Below are positions 1 through 13,000 of a stretch of DNA of 64,000 bases, piece after piece (position 1 is the first letter of the stretch; every line of letters starts with the position of its first letter). The notes under the pieces were generated by a model. It searched no databases. It worked only from the letters and a program-made list of their open reading frames with translations, and was not told the origin of the DNA. Position numbers and translations under genes: made by a program. The stretch spans positions 4,633,223-4,697,222 of the forward strand of contig NC_058515.1 in the NCBI RefSeq assembly GCF_020382885.2, written 5' to 3'. The stretch is from Scatophagus argus (Eukaryota; Chordata; Actinopteri; Scatophagidae).

Positions 1-698
1 CGTTCTGAAATAGCAGATGATGGCCCAGTAGCCTTTGGCTACTCCACCACTCTGTGTCACCACCCATGTGTCATCCTGTCTCTGTCAATGGGCCTTCAGT
101 ATTCCAAGTGGTGGCTTTTCAGTGGTGGAATGTAACTTCTACTACTTTATACTTCTAACTGTAAGCACATTTTGTTTTTGTTTTTTGGTGGGATTGTTCC
201 CCTGCACTTTCACTTAAGTAAGATTCTGAGTGTGAGAATAATAATAAAAGTATTTTTTTCTAAGTGGTAATACTACTAATGTAAGGATCTGAATGCAGCT
301 TCCACCACTGATATTATTTGCAGGTAAGGCTGTGTGAGATGGGAATGAAATTGTGGCCCGGGTGTGGAGATTCCTAATTTATAATACCTAGAATTAGTAC
401 AATATTTAAATCATCCAGCTCATCTGAAAAAATATCCAAAACTTGAGGTACATGGTTTTCATTGGACAAGTGCCATCGACATAAGAGTATATCCTGCCCC
501 TTCAGATCAGCTGAGCCACTTGAGTTTTATTGGTCAGCCACGGTTTGCACCTGTCAGCAGCTTGTTTCCACTGAAATCCTGACCTGTGCAACCTGTGTAG
601 GAGGTGTCGGTGTACAGATTTTCCAGAACATTGTTTATCTAACTTGTTTACCCATATTCATGCAAGTGGAAGGTCAAAATGTTCAGAAGCTTTGCTGG

Positions 699-699
<1 letters not shown>

Positions 700-766
<67 letters not shown>
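700..766. repeat. (TG)n microsatellite, about 33 units
   Basis: An uninterrupted TG dinucleotide run, the longest in the window. It lies in the nlgn2 intron and is alternating purine/pyrimidine, so it is likely polymorphic and prone to Z-DNA. Confidence 0.95.
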
Positions 767-770
<4 letters not shown>

Positions 771-2276
771 AGAGCAATCGAGATGGATTTGAGAAGTTTC
801 CTTCCATGCACTTATGAGGCAGGAGTCAGATTAGTTTCTTTCCTTGCTGAAAATAAAGCTCAGAGTTCTCTTTGTCCCAGACACAAACACTTACATCACC
901 CACACTTTTGATGTGGCTTATCCAACATGTGTTCCAAAAATGTTCCAACACTGAAGGCAGTCACCATAACCAACATACTATCAGAGTGAAATGTATTTCA
1001 TCACATCATTTGCATATTTTAATTATGCTGCCATGGAAGGGGAAAACATCAGACATCTCCATGAATGTCTGTTATGTTGTTTTACTTTTGATGGACAGGA
1101 TTATCTTGTAAATATGCGTGTACATGTGAGTGTGTGTTTGTGTTTAAAAGATGTGTGTACTGAGGTGGTGAGTTTGCAGCGTTGGGCTTCGGTATCAGCC
1201 ATCCAGCAAAGTGAGGAGCCTCTCTGGGCAGACAGTCCCCCAGCATGAGGCTCCGGCCCTGTGGCTTGAGTGGGAGGTTAGCAGCTGAATCCAAACACTT
1301 TTCTAGTTAAGCTGGTATGGAGCAGCTTTTTTCATTGGTCATGTTTTCATATGAGGCTTTCTGTTCACTTGCAGGCTCCGTTTAGCCAGGGCTGCTATTG
1401 TAATGCATCGAAAATAGAGGAAAAGGACAGTTAACCAAAACAGACCCCCACAGCTATCACGTTTTTAAAGTTACAAAAGTTTTTTTTTTTGTTTTTTTTT
1501 TTTTGATAGATAGATGGAGAGGGACACATGCAATGAATGATAATAAATTGTCAAATAAAAATGATGCCATAATGAGCTTTGCCAGTTCAGTTGCACCAGG
1601 CTGGCTATATTCAGTACCATGCAAGCCGAGTGCTGTGTGAGGAGGAGTTTAAAGTATCTAGGCCAACCCAGCATGGGCTCTGTTTGAAGTATTGCAGCAT
1701 TTTGCCAGCACGTAGTGGAGTAGCAGAGGTCTACTTTTAGCTCCAGAGTTGCACACACACACACACACACACAACAGCCATTCACTCTGCGAGCAGCCAT
1801 GGAAGGCAAAAGAGAAGATGATGCATTCGCAGACCGACTATCACGCATGCACGCACCAACGTCTGCACGCAAACGTAAAAGCAGACAAGCACAGTCCAAG
1901 ACACACATACACCCACTTTCAGACACCTCTGCAGACGCACAATGAGTGTTTATCCATGTATTTTTGCTGTTTGTTTGTTTTGCTCGGTAAATCCTAACCA
2001 CCGCACAGCTGCTGCTGCTGGAGCAGGCACATACAGCAGTTTGGGGATTCATTAGCTCTTGTTTTTCTCCCTCTGTTCGCGCCCCCACCCGTTAATTTTT
2101 TTTCTACTTCCACCTTTATTCAAGAGCATTGTATGGGTGGCTTATTGTCAGGCTGGACTGAGATACTGGTTTTGTGAAGTTTTTGTTTTTGACTTCTTAA
2201 AGTTCTTCTTAAAAGGCGCTCAACCTACTAGGGTCATCTCAGTTTGGGCTTTGATACTACATTTTGTTCCCCAATT

Positions 2277-2322
2277 GACGACCTGTGTAGCAAACTGGGG
2301 GCAGTTTGCTACACAGGTCGTC
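2277..2322. repeat. Perfect inverted repeat (21-bp arms, 4-nt GGGG loop)
   Basis: Positions 2277-2297 are exactly reverse-complementary to 2302-2322, separated by GGGG. The arms are mixed-sequence rather than simple repeat, so chance is unlikely. No terminal-repeat or target-duplication signature marks it as a transposon. It may be a template-switch product or a small structured RNA; I favour the former. Confidence 0.9.
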
Positions 2323-2596
2323 TCACCATCTCCTCATCTCGCACAAGGCCCTCAACTGCAGGGGAGTACAGTTAAAAAAAACAAAACAAAGAAAGACGGC
2401 CTTATCAGGGCTGCATGCAAGTGCTTTGATAGAATTTGATTGACAGTGCTGATTAAAAAATATTTTCTGAATTGTGACTTATGAATGAAGGTACATGAGG
2501 TCAGTCGAGCCCCGTCTCCTCTGAACCAGTGACATGGAATAGCAAAAGTAACTTAATGCTTATAATAAGGAAGTGAAAATAGGGTTTCAGGGAGTT

Positions 2597-2897
2597 TAAA
2601 GGTCCATTTAGTGGCATCTAGCCGGTTGACATCCCTCATTTCAGCCTCCAATATGGTGGCCTCTAAAAACATTAAAGTAAATTACAAGGCCCTCTCTTGA
2701 AAAAAAGTGTTCAGGAACATGACAGTGCAACATGAAAGAACACCTGCTCCCTCTGTAGATAGAAAATGCTCATTCTGCATTTAGGAAAACACAGCAATTC
2801 TTTGTTTAAGGTGATTATACACACATGAAAACATAATTCTGAAAATTCTATTCAATTTCTGCCCCTAAATTCTCTTAAGTCCTACACACTAGACCTA
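2597..2897. mobile_element. MITE with AGGTCCA...TGGACCT-type ends
   Basis: The left end reads TTAAAGGTCCATTTAGTGGCATCTAG and the right end ends TCCTACACACTAGACCT. These are the terminal inverted repeats of a non-autonomous DNA transposon family very common in fish, which I recognise from memory. The left end lacks about ten bases of the usual GTGTGTAGGA segment. There is no coding capacity. Confidence 0.7.
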
Positions 2898-3831
2898 AAA
2901 AGTCAGTGGCAAATGAGGGGAAATTTTAACAAGTTTTTAATTATTTTGACATCTGATACCATGATTTATATTTTATAGTAGCTTTTTAAAAAAGCTTTTA
3001 TCATTCTTCTTCTTATTATTATTATTATTGTTTTAGAAACAGAAAGACTCCATCTTAGGCTTAAAAAATACAGACAGAAAATATTTGATAATGCCGATTG
3101 GGCCCAGGCACCTGCAAAGCTGAGTATCAGACCTGATCCGTCACCCGCAGTTTCCTCTAAATCAAACACAGACCCAAGTGTTATGGCAGTCCAGCAACCT
3201 GAATCACAATCAGATAGACTCAGAGCTGGTTGCGTAGGTAGCTGATGCTGAGGTAATGTCGCCGTTCTCTGTGGCCCAGGGAAACAAATAAATGACACAT
3301 CGGGTAAACCTTTGTAGATTGCAGAAGCAAAATCATCATTCACTTTTCACTAAGAATTATGTTCACTTGCATTTTCGTTATGGTCACAGCACCTGGGTAA
3401 CGACTTTTAGCTTGCGACTAACTTCTGGTATGCCATCTCTTATGATACCATGGGTCTTGTAGTTAAGATACAACACACACATATAGTGGTGTCTCTCAGC
3501 TTGCAAACGCATCACAGGAGGGATTTGAATATTTTAACTTGGTGTCATACACAGCAGTGACTTAAAACAATTACTGTGGCTTTGTGCAAGTGCTAGTCAC
3601 ACATCCACACATATTATGCCATACATCGTGTCCGATCTGGCCCATGGCACCCCTATTTCACCCACCATTACCTTCTGACTGGATAGAAGTACCCTGAGGG
3701 ACAGCAACACCCAAGGGAGGCAAATGATGGATAAACAGGAGTGGAGGGAAGGAAGGAGGCTGAAGAAGAGAAGAGATGAGGGAAATACAAAAAAAAAGGA
3801 GACAAGTGTGGTGAAGGCTTTTCAATTCTGA

Positions 3832-3866
<35 letters not shown>

Positions 3867-6800
3867 AAAAGGCTCGTGATGGGAGTGTGTGATCAGACTG
3901 GTGAGCTATTGTTCCTTGGGGCTGTAAAAGTGTTCACAGGGCAACAAAACCTGATCGATAGACACACACCGCCACTCTATAAAGACTCTAGTTAAAAGTG
4001 GAGAGTGAAATAGACACTGGTCCTTCTCCTTGTCCCTGCACATACACACACACACACACCTGACAATGTATAATCTCACTTCCTCACACTGTGTTTGTCC
4101 CTTTGTGATTCATTCTGTCTCTGTCAGCCGCTCTCATCCTTCTTCCTTTCTGTCATCCTCCTTTTGTGTATAAGTGTGTGTGTGTGTGTGTGTGTTTCTC
4201 TGCGTCCCTCTAACACACTTGGACTGACCCCTGACAATAACAAGAGCAATCACCGTCCTCCGTGCTTAACACACAAACGCACACACACACGTAAACATGC
4301 ATGTGCAGATTTAGGCTTTGACAAACACTGCACTGTGCACATGGTCGTACTCTGCAGGGATCTGGCCTGGTTTTTCTTTCACACGTGTCTGCACATAGAC
4401 ACACACACACACACACTCTGTCCTGCTGTATCTCTGTGTTGATGTGCCACACAAACACAAAGTGTACAGTATGACAGCACACAGCTTGAAACGACATCAA
4501 AACACGCTGATGCGAGTGCACACACACACACACACACAGTTGGCCCGACAACTTCATTAAAGGGGGGGAGAGCAGCAAGGCTTGAAAGAGAGTCCACTGA
4601 CAGTGTGCCCGCTAACCTCCGAAAACAGACACACACATCTTCAGAAGATAGCACCTCAGCCCCAGACAAATCCCTGAAAGTCGGAAGGATTGAACCATGG
4701 GGGACCAGGGGGATCAAAGAATGAAGAGCAAGTGAGAAAGAAAGAAAGAAGAAAGAAAACCAGTGAAAAAGAGAGGAAACAGTGCAAAAACTTTGAGAAT
4801 ATTTGACAGTTTAAAATGTGACATTGAGTTATATTCCTGTCTTGGTTAATTTGGCGACACCTGTGGTTACTGGTGGTAAGTACACAAGCGAGCAGTGTGT
4901 TCTTTGAACAGCGACTTTGTCAGAAATAAAACACTGATAACTGTAGTGACAAACACTGTGTTTTCCGTGACTGCTTCACAATAAAAACCACAACCATTTT
5001 CACCACCTTAATGCGATGCAGCGGCGGTTAAGATGTTGTCATTAATGTTAATGTTAGCATGAGCAGCCCTGATATAGCGTTAGGAGTGTGAACGGTAAAC
5101 AATGAGGCTGATATAAATGAGATAGTATAACCAACTGACACCGCATACGAGCAGTATTTTCTGGTAATCCTTTGTGCATTAAGTCAATAATTTGAATTTA
5201 TTGGGGGAATGGCATACTCTGCCACTAACAGTGAAAAGCACAATAGAAGTAATTACAGTATGTACATGTAAAAAGATGAATAAATAAAGTGGTATAATAA
5301 TAGTAGTAGTATAGTATCAAAATTAGGATTTGATTTCACAGACATTTTGGGGATTATACCTTCAAACTGAGATGATGAGGTGTCATCACAGCATTACTAA
5401 CACACTGCTGTTGTTTTCTCTGTGAAGTGCATTGACTGTTACAGATAAAATAAATGAAAAGCTGAAGTGGAAGAGAGACAGTGATTTTAAAAATGCAGAG
5501 AAATGAGAAATAATAAGAAGAAAGAAGGAGATAAGGAAGAGAGGAACTGACTGCCACTGACACCAAGCAGGTCTTCCCTTCATTCAGCTGATTGTTCACA
5601 TCTCAAAATGCTATTGATTTTCTTCTCAAGAAAGGCTTTACATTAGACATATCCACACACACACACACATAACACTGAGAGGGGTCCTGTCCAATATGAG
5701 GGCATAAAATCCGAATAATTTCACAGATAATTTGGCTGTCACAGCAGGCAATAGGAATAACAACTTTAGAGAAAGAGTACAATAAGAAAGACGGAGGAGA
5801 GAAGAGCAAATCACCCACGACCAATCGCTGTGTCTAAGCCAGAGTGGTGTTTGTAAAAAGTCTTTTTAAGGTTACCGAGAAGTGTGTGTGTGTGTGTGTA
5901 TGTGTGTGAAGTGGTGTTTGTGTCATTTCCCCTTTTCTACCACTTCCAAATGCTTCTTCCCATCTTTCCTTTGCGCCATTCACCGTGACCCTGGCGCTGC
6001 GTTTAGTGCAGCTGAGAGATGATAGCACAGTCCAGTTTGGGCACAGTGAGGTATGCTGCTGTAACTGCAATAATACACTTACATGTCATTTGGAAACATG
6101 CAGCCTATCTAACAGGCAGGTGGCTTTCATCACCTTCAAACGAACTGGGCACGATCTGAGATGTGCGTGTGTCTGTGTGTGTGTGTGTCAAGTTGGAAAT
6201 GTGTGTGTGTTCTATGCATTATTCACATGCTTCAAGCCACCCACATCTGTTCATTTCTCTGGACGACACACACACACACACACATTCTTCTGATAGACAA
6301 TAATTACTGCACTGCCAAGAACACACATACACACACGTACTCATGCAGAGAGTTTTGGCACCCATGTCAACCTCCAACAATGAATTCACCTGGGACATAG
6401 TGTGTTAGATGCCACCCAGCAGCCACGCTGTTCACACATAATCACATGTATGGCTGTGTGCTCAAAGCCGCAGATCCATGCACCTCTGCCTGCTCACGCA
6501 AGTCATTCTGGGCGCATATGGCTGCATACACACAACAAACCTGTGCAAGGTTCTATAAGCATAATCTCAAGGCTCTGTGGCAGCACATATTTGCTCAAAA
6601 TACACTAAAAAATGGTCATGCATCAAGTTACTAGCATGTCTGAATGAATATACATAGATGTGTGCATAGGTGTGATGGAAAGAGAAGCGATGAGAATATT
6701 TGCACGATTCCTCTGTCTTTGTATGCACACATGTTGTGTGTTTCTGTGTGTGTATGTGTGGAAAAGAGAGGGAGATGGAGAGAAAAGGAGACAGTCTTCT

Positions 6801-9616
6801 CTGTAGTGTCAGCCTTTGATCAGTGTCCCTGTGCGTGTGCGTGTGTGTGTGTGTGTGAGCCAACCCCTGGTGTCTTGGAAGCAGGATGAAACACTGTGCC
6901 TCTATCCGGGACTCACAGAACACCCACTATCCTCCTCTCCTTTTCCTTTACTCTGTCTCTCTGTCTCTCTGTCTCTCTCTCTCTCTCTCTAAACACCATT
7001 CCTTTCCACAGCCATTTTAAAGGCTATTCATGCAGAGCCGCGCTTTCATCTTGCATTGCAGCATTTTAACCAGCTCTTCTGGGTTTTTTTTTTTCTTCTT
7101 CTTCTTCTTTTTCTTTTTTCAAGCCTTTTATCAGATTATAGAGGAAGGGGTGGACGGGTGAAGTGGCCTGCTGTTGTACACAGACTCACAGTCAGATGGA
7201 CACAGCGTGAAGGTGCAGGAAATACAACTAACAAGATAACGTTAGGATCACGGCTGTCTTTTGGCTATCTGCTCAGTGTGTCAGTATTTTAAGGTCCCAC
7301 CAGTACAGTGTACATTTTTGTAGTAACAGTAACTTAATGTATGGACTTCACATCAAGACTTCTTCCATATTTCATGCACACTGACACCTAAGAACTTTTG
7401 TCTCCCCCTTCTGACAGAGAGAGTGTCAATCAGTGAAAGTCAACACAATCACTGTCAACATGCTTATGATATCTCTCCCCCCCCACCTCCACCACACACA
7501 CACACACACACACACACCCCAGACACACACACTTTGGCTCTTTAAAAGCTGTGGCATCGTCGAAAATACAGAGACATTTAGATGGTGGTGCTTTAATCAG
7601 CATCATGTGAACTCATTTGGCTTGAATGTAGCGGACGTTCTTTTGTATGAAAAAGTCCTGCACTCCAGCTTTAATTAATGACCTCATAAGCATAATTGGT
7701 TATGTTTAATATACTGTGGTGATTACAGTAGGGAATTAGGCAGCTTATTTTGCCTCTTGTTTGGACTTGACTTAATTAATGCCCCAAACATGCAGCTTAT
7801 TTGTGTGTGTTTGTGATGTTTAAAGAGGAACGCAAAAGCCAGTACATGCACGACGTGCTCACTGATGTGTGCTTCAATCCCTGTTTTATGGATCATTTGA
7901 GGTGATAGACATTGACTGATTTCAGTGGTTCTTGCAGGATGAGGAAAGAAATGATTAGGTGTGTTTTGAACCTTAGTTGTAATAAGCCCTGGACGTATTG
8001 CAGCACAGTGGTTTTTAAGTAATTCTAATTTTTGAATAAATATGTGCACAAGTGTGAACAGATAAAGTGTTTAAAACAACACTCATAGTTCTTTACTCTC
8101 CATGAACCCAGTGAGCCACCTCCCATCCCAATGCAGAAAATGTCCTTTTCAGCAGTTAGCAGACAACCAGTCAAAGCAAAGAAGTTTTATAGCTTTATAA
8201 TCCAATGTTATGTAGGTGTAGCTCCTGGTTTTCCAGTTGTTAGTCTCTGATGACTTAAGTGTGTCTGGTTTTTTTTTTTTGTTTGTTTGTTTGTTTTTTA
8301 TCCCTGCGATTATTATTAGTTGTCAAGTTAACAATTATTGCTTTTGTGACAATTTCTTTTATTTACCTTCTGAATTGCCCCTTCTGAATTTCCATTTTGT
8401 TTTTATAGACTCCACTCATACGCAGACTCACAGCTCGTCTCCTTAAACCCATGACTACAAATAAGTTTCTGGACTGCATGTTCTGTATCAGTAAAATTTC
8501 TTGAAAGTGATATCTGACATCATATCCTGACCCAAACCCAACACACACACAGTCAAATCTTCCTAAACCGGCAGCCTACCAAAATTTATTTTGCTATTCC
8601 ATTAGCTCTGAACAAAGCTATACAAGTATAATGAACTGAGAGATGCTTGTGACTTTATCTGGGGCTTAATTAGAAATCTTGAAAACTAATTTGGAGCTCA
8701 TAGCAGACAACATGCTCTAGGTTTGTGTTCCATTGGGTCCTAACACGTAGCAGTACACAAGTGTTTGACCTCTACTGTATAAGCTTAATGGGTGACCTTT
8801 CCTGTGTACCTGCCTTTAATAAAGCTCTAATTAGGAGCCCCATTAGGATCTGAGAGGCTGCCAGTTAATGGATACTTAAATAGAAAAGATTTAGGTCTTT
8901 CGTGGAACAATCGAAGATACTCAGCAGTAATCATGGGAGGCAAATGTCAGCTAGCAACAGAAAGGGTGAGCTATTATCACAGTGCTCTGAATAATGAACG
9001 ATTGTCTTGCAGAGAGGCATTGCGGAATGTTTAGTGCTTTATTGTTCCACAGCAGAGGCGCAACGTTTGGTGTCACTTGTAAACACATAAAACAACAATC
9101 GTTACAGTGAAGCAACTGCTTAGATTAAACTCAGTAAGGTGAATAAATAATTAATGTACCAACAGTGCCGCATGTGCAGATGTTCAGAAGTAGGTGTAGT
9201 CCAAGTTTGTTTTATTATGCAGATTCGTATTACACAACTCACCAGCGTGTACATGTAGGGGGGGGGTCACATTTTCAATGAGAGCACATTTCTCAGTTCT
9301 TTCACATCTTTTCCTTTATGATCTAGGAAAAGAATAATGGGAAACGGAATATCGTGCCATATTGGTTTCTTGCAGGCAGACCTTTTTGACATGGCACACT
9401 AGGAAAAGCACAGGTGTAAATACTGAAATGAATCACGGCTGAATTCCATTTAGTTGCTTCAGTTTCATAGTCCTGCTACTATACAGGTTTTGGTTTTTTG
9501 TTTTGTTTTGTTTTTTTTCTGTTGTAACAAATCAAAATGTCTGCTGTGCAAAAGAAGCCTATAGGTGTTAAATACTGTGTTAAAGTGTGGGTTTTCTTTA
9601 TTGATGAATGGTGGTG

Positions 9617-9618
<2 letters not shown>

Positions 9619-9648
<30 letters not shown>
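9619..9648. repeat. (CA)n microsatellite
   Basis: About 15 CA units, 220 bases before an nlgn2 exon. It is one of many such tracts in this intron. Confidence 0.92.
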
Positions 9649-9652
<4 letters not shown>

Positions 9653-9871
9653 CACACATGCAATTCCCTCTCAGTCAGAAGCTAATTTATAGGCCAATGT
9701 AGAGAAAATTTGCCAGACAGGTCTTAAATACTAGGACTGGTACTAACGTCATCTTGTCTCTCTCTTCTCTCTATATTCTCCCCTCATCTATCTATCTCTT
9801 CTTTCTCTACATTCTCCTTTCTACCCCCCCACCTTCTTCCCACATCCATCTGTGTTTCTGCAAAATTTCAG

Positions 9872-10057
9872 GCTTCCTCAGTACTGGTGATCAGTCCGCT
9901 AAAGGGAACTATGGCCTTCTGGACCAGATTCAGGCCCTCCGTTGGCTCAATGAGAACATCGGCCACTTCGGAGGAGACCCAGAGAGGATCACCATCTTCG
10001 GCTCTGGAGCTGGGGCATCCTGCGTCAACCTCCTCATCCTCTCACACCATTCAGAGG
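9872..10057 (+). CDS. nlgn2: nlgn2 exon: nucleophile-elbow region
   Basis: Encodes [20 protein letters not shown] through [10 protein letters not shown]. It starts in phase 1 (the first G of Gly comes from the missing upstream exon) after ttcag and ends at a GTAATT donor. The elbow reads FGSGAGAS. True cholinesterases have GESAG, so the catalytic serine is a glycine, as in all neuroligins. Confidence 0.95.
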
Positions 10058-13000
10058 GTAATTGAAGACTCTGTTGCATTGGGTAGCTTTATTTCTTTAG
10101 GTGTTTCTTACAGTGCAAGCGTTAATGTAGATTGAAAAACACTCAAGCATAAGTTTCCCACCAAACATGGGATTCCTGTAACATCGCTTGACTAGGTCGG
10201 GACTGCTTACATGAAATCCAGCTGATAAAGTATAGTTTCAGTCTCCGTCTCAGTGCACACCTGCATGTTCAGTTCATCAGTTCACTGAAAGTTCTTTGAA
10301 AAACGAATGGTATTTTTTGCTTGAATTTCTTGTATTATGATCAGTATGTCATAATGACCCGTGTATTATTCGATATAAAATGGAATCATAGCACCAAGGA
10401 CCTGCTATAGTCGTGTGGTTGAATGGAAACTCCGCTAGCAGCATTCAGCCAGGAAAGTGTTAGGTCCTGTGATGCTCACTTGACACCTCTATCCTCAAAG
10501 GAAAAGACTGCTTGCCCTGTGAACTGAAGAATTTAAGCAGTCATGTGGCTAATGAGTGAGTCCAGGTTTGATCCAGGTTACATCGTTCATGTCTATAGAG
10601 GATAAACGACACTGGAGCTCCAACATTAGCCCACATTACCTGACTTGGCGAGCACTCCTGGCTCTGTTAACAGTCAGCTGCTCTGCAGCGGATTGGCTCA
10701 CCCTCCATTGAAGACCTACATCCATCTGACCTCACGCTCCCAATTACCAACAACACACCCCGAGGGCTAAGTGTTAACATTGCACCACCAAAAGAGAGAG
10801 GCCTACGGACCAATCGACTTTGATCTGAATTGAGATCTGTGTGGCTGACGACCTGCAGCCAAATGGTCACGCACTCGCTGCCTTTGATCATGCCGTTCCT
10901 GAAGCTGTCCTCCTCCAATCGTAACTTCTCTGTTCTCTCCGCTGCTCGAGGACTCTCCTTCAATATTTCTCTCCTCTGTTCATTTTCCGTCTCGCACGCA
11001 CAAACTGCAAAGGACAGAAACAGGGAAGAAATGGAGGGTGAAAAGAAAGAGAGATTAGAGGGAGCGTGTTCACACAACCACACATCTGATTCAATCACCG
11101 CTCTGTGTGTGTGTGTGTGCAGCACCGAACAAAAGTCGGACATGTCTCTAACTTTAACTCCTAGTGTCTTGCATAGATGTGCCGTGAGAGCTAATGTGTG
11201 TCATCAAAGCTTGCGTGAGCATCTGTTGCACTGCTGCCTTGTGGCCACTTCTGTTAACCTTTCATATCATCCCAGACACACCCAACCTTTTTTCCTATAC
11301 TGGCAGGTGACCCACTTAGGAGTTAGACACGTACTTTTATTGCGTGGTAACAGTGATCACAGAGTTTTTATGGTCTGTCTAAAGAAGAAGAAGAAGGAAA
11401 TCTTCAGTAGATGTACAGTACGTAAGATTAAAAAATTGGAAAAACAGCAAATAACTTGTGAACTTGTCGAGGACTTGAAAGTTGAACTCACATGTTATTC
11501 TGAAGAATTTTCTTAGTTTACATAAACATTACTCACACTTTTATATTTTGGGAAAAGAGGACTGAGAGCACTCTTAAAGGTCCAGTGTGTAGGATTTAAA
11601 AATTGGATCCAAAACTTGTTGTGTTTTTGTTACTTCAGAATAAGTCCACCATGTTGCAATATTTAAGAATTGATTGTGGTTATGAAATCTTATCTAACTC
11701 CCAAAAAGTAAGTGAGGAAATAGATTCTCTAAAATGTTGCACTTGAAATTTGAGTAATTTTATTCTTAGCTAGCCAAGACTGTTTGTACAGTCTTTCCAC
11801 CGTCTGTCCAAAAACCCACCAATGTTTGTTTGTTTACTTTTAGATGACAGCCAGTACAATTGACAGTCATTGTAGTTTAATCATTCATTTTTCAGGGGAG
11901 CTCCATTTTTAGCAGCAGAGGGAAATCCTGTACTAACCCCATGTCTCCTGTTGCTGACAACCAACCCCCTCACACTGCCACCTGTCCATTCTCATGCTTT
12001 GTCATCACCCCATCATCTTCATCATCCTCGTCTTCATCAGCATCTAACATCATCAGCCCTCTAGATGCCGCCTGTCTGTCACACTCCCTCCTCTCCCCCG
12101 TCTGGGACACCAGGTAAGGAGTCTGTCATCCCCACCCTTAAGGCACACCAATCATGTCAGCGACACAGCATCACAAATCAAGCCAGACAGGTGAGACGCA
12201 CAGGATGGAGGGAGATGTTGTAAGTGATACTGATATGATGAAGCGTGGGGGATATATAGAGGGGTAGACAGTATCCATGGCATCCTTTTAAGAGTGTTTA
12301 AGGCAAAAGGCGGTGAGGTAATGACATTCTCAAGTGAGGAGAAAGAGGACAGAAAATGCACTGACATGGCATTTTGGAAAAGAGAGGTAGCCAAATAGAA
12401 GAATGTACTAAGCAGGGAAGGCAAAAGGCACTTAGTGAGTAAAACCAAAACTGATTTTGAAGACAAATTAAATAATGCATAGCTCCCACCTCTTGTCTGT
12501 TTCTCCCTCACTGTCTCTATGCAGATATGTAAGCATAGCCATTTCCAAGGTGCTTCTTACTACACTCGACAAACATATAAATGCGATGTTTTTGTTTCTG
12601 CTCCCATTTTTCAGTTGAACTAAAAGATTTAAGACTTTCTTACACTTAAATCTTAAATCTTTCAATCCAGCTTGTGAAAAATGGGAGCCAAAAACAAAAG
12701 TGTTGTGTTTATATATTTTTGTTGACTGTATAATTGATTTTTTCAGGGAAAGGGGGCTCTGTAACTGTGCTTAATAATTAACTGACCAATCTTTAGCCCA
12801 GGAGAGGAAAGAGAAAGAAAAAAGGAGAGGAAACGAATGAGGCAGGCGGCCCCTTAACAAGCCACTTGAGTGGTTCAAGCAGCACAGGACAGGCAGAACT
12901 AAAGACACAGAGAGAGAAAGAGAGAAAGGGTGAGAAGGAGGAAAAACACAGCTAGAGAGGCTGAGAGAAGAAACAGCCAGTCCAAGACAGAGGAAAATGA

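Larger units (their letters stand above)
1..9871 (+). other. nlgn2: nlgn2 intron, microsatellite-rich
   Basis: No coding exon is visible here. The next neuroligin exon starts at 9872 in phase 1, so its 5' partner exon must lie before position 1. The stretch holds many (CA/TG)n tracts (for example about 700-766, 1752-1772, 3835-3863, 4040-4059, 4171-4194, 5886-5900, 7494-7516, 9619-9648), a CT-rich run near 6953-6989, one MITE and one perfect hairpin (listed separately). The apparent open frames here are translated CA/TG repeats or low-complexity shadows. Confidence 0.75.

Noticed and set aside
462-911. 149-codon open frame with a (CV)n stretch
   Set aside because: The repeat is translated (TG)n microsatellite.
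1471-2088. 205-codon open frame on the - strand
   Set aside because: It reads through a CA repeat and poly(A/T) runs; its start region and Cys/Ser-rich sequence look like low-complexity translation.
10830-11516. 228-codon open frame on the + strand
   Set aside because: It lies inside an nlgn2 intron, includes a CA/TG repeat, has no domain or splice logic, and its composition is unlike the flanking exons.
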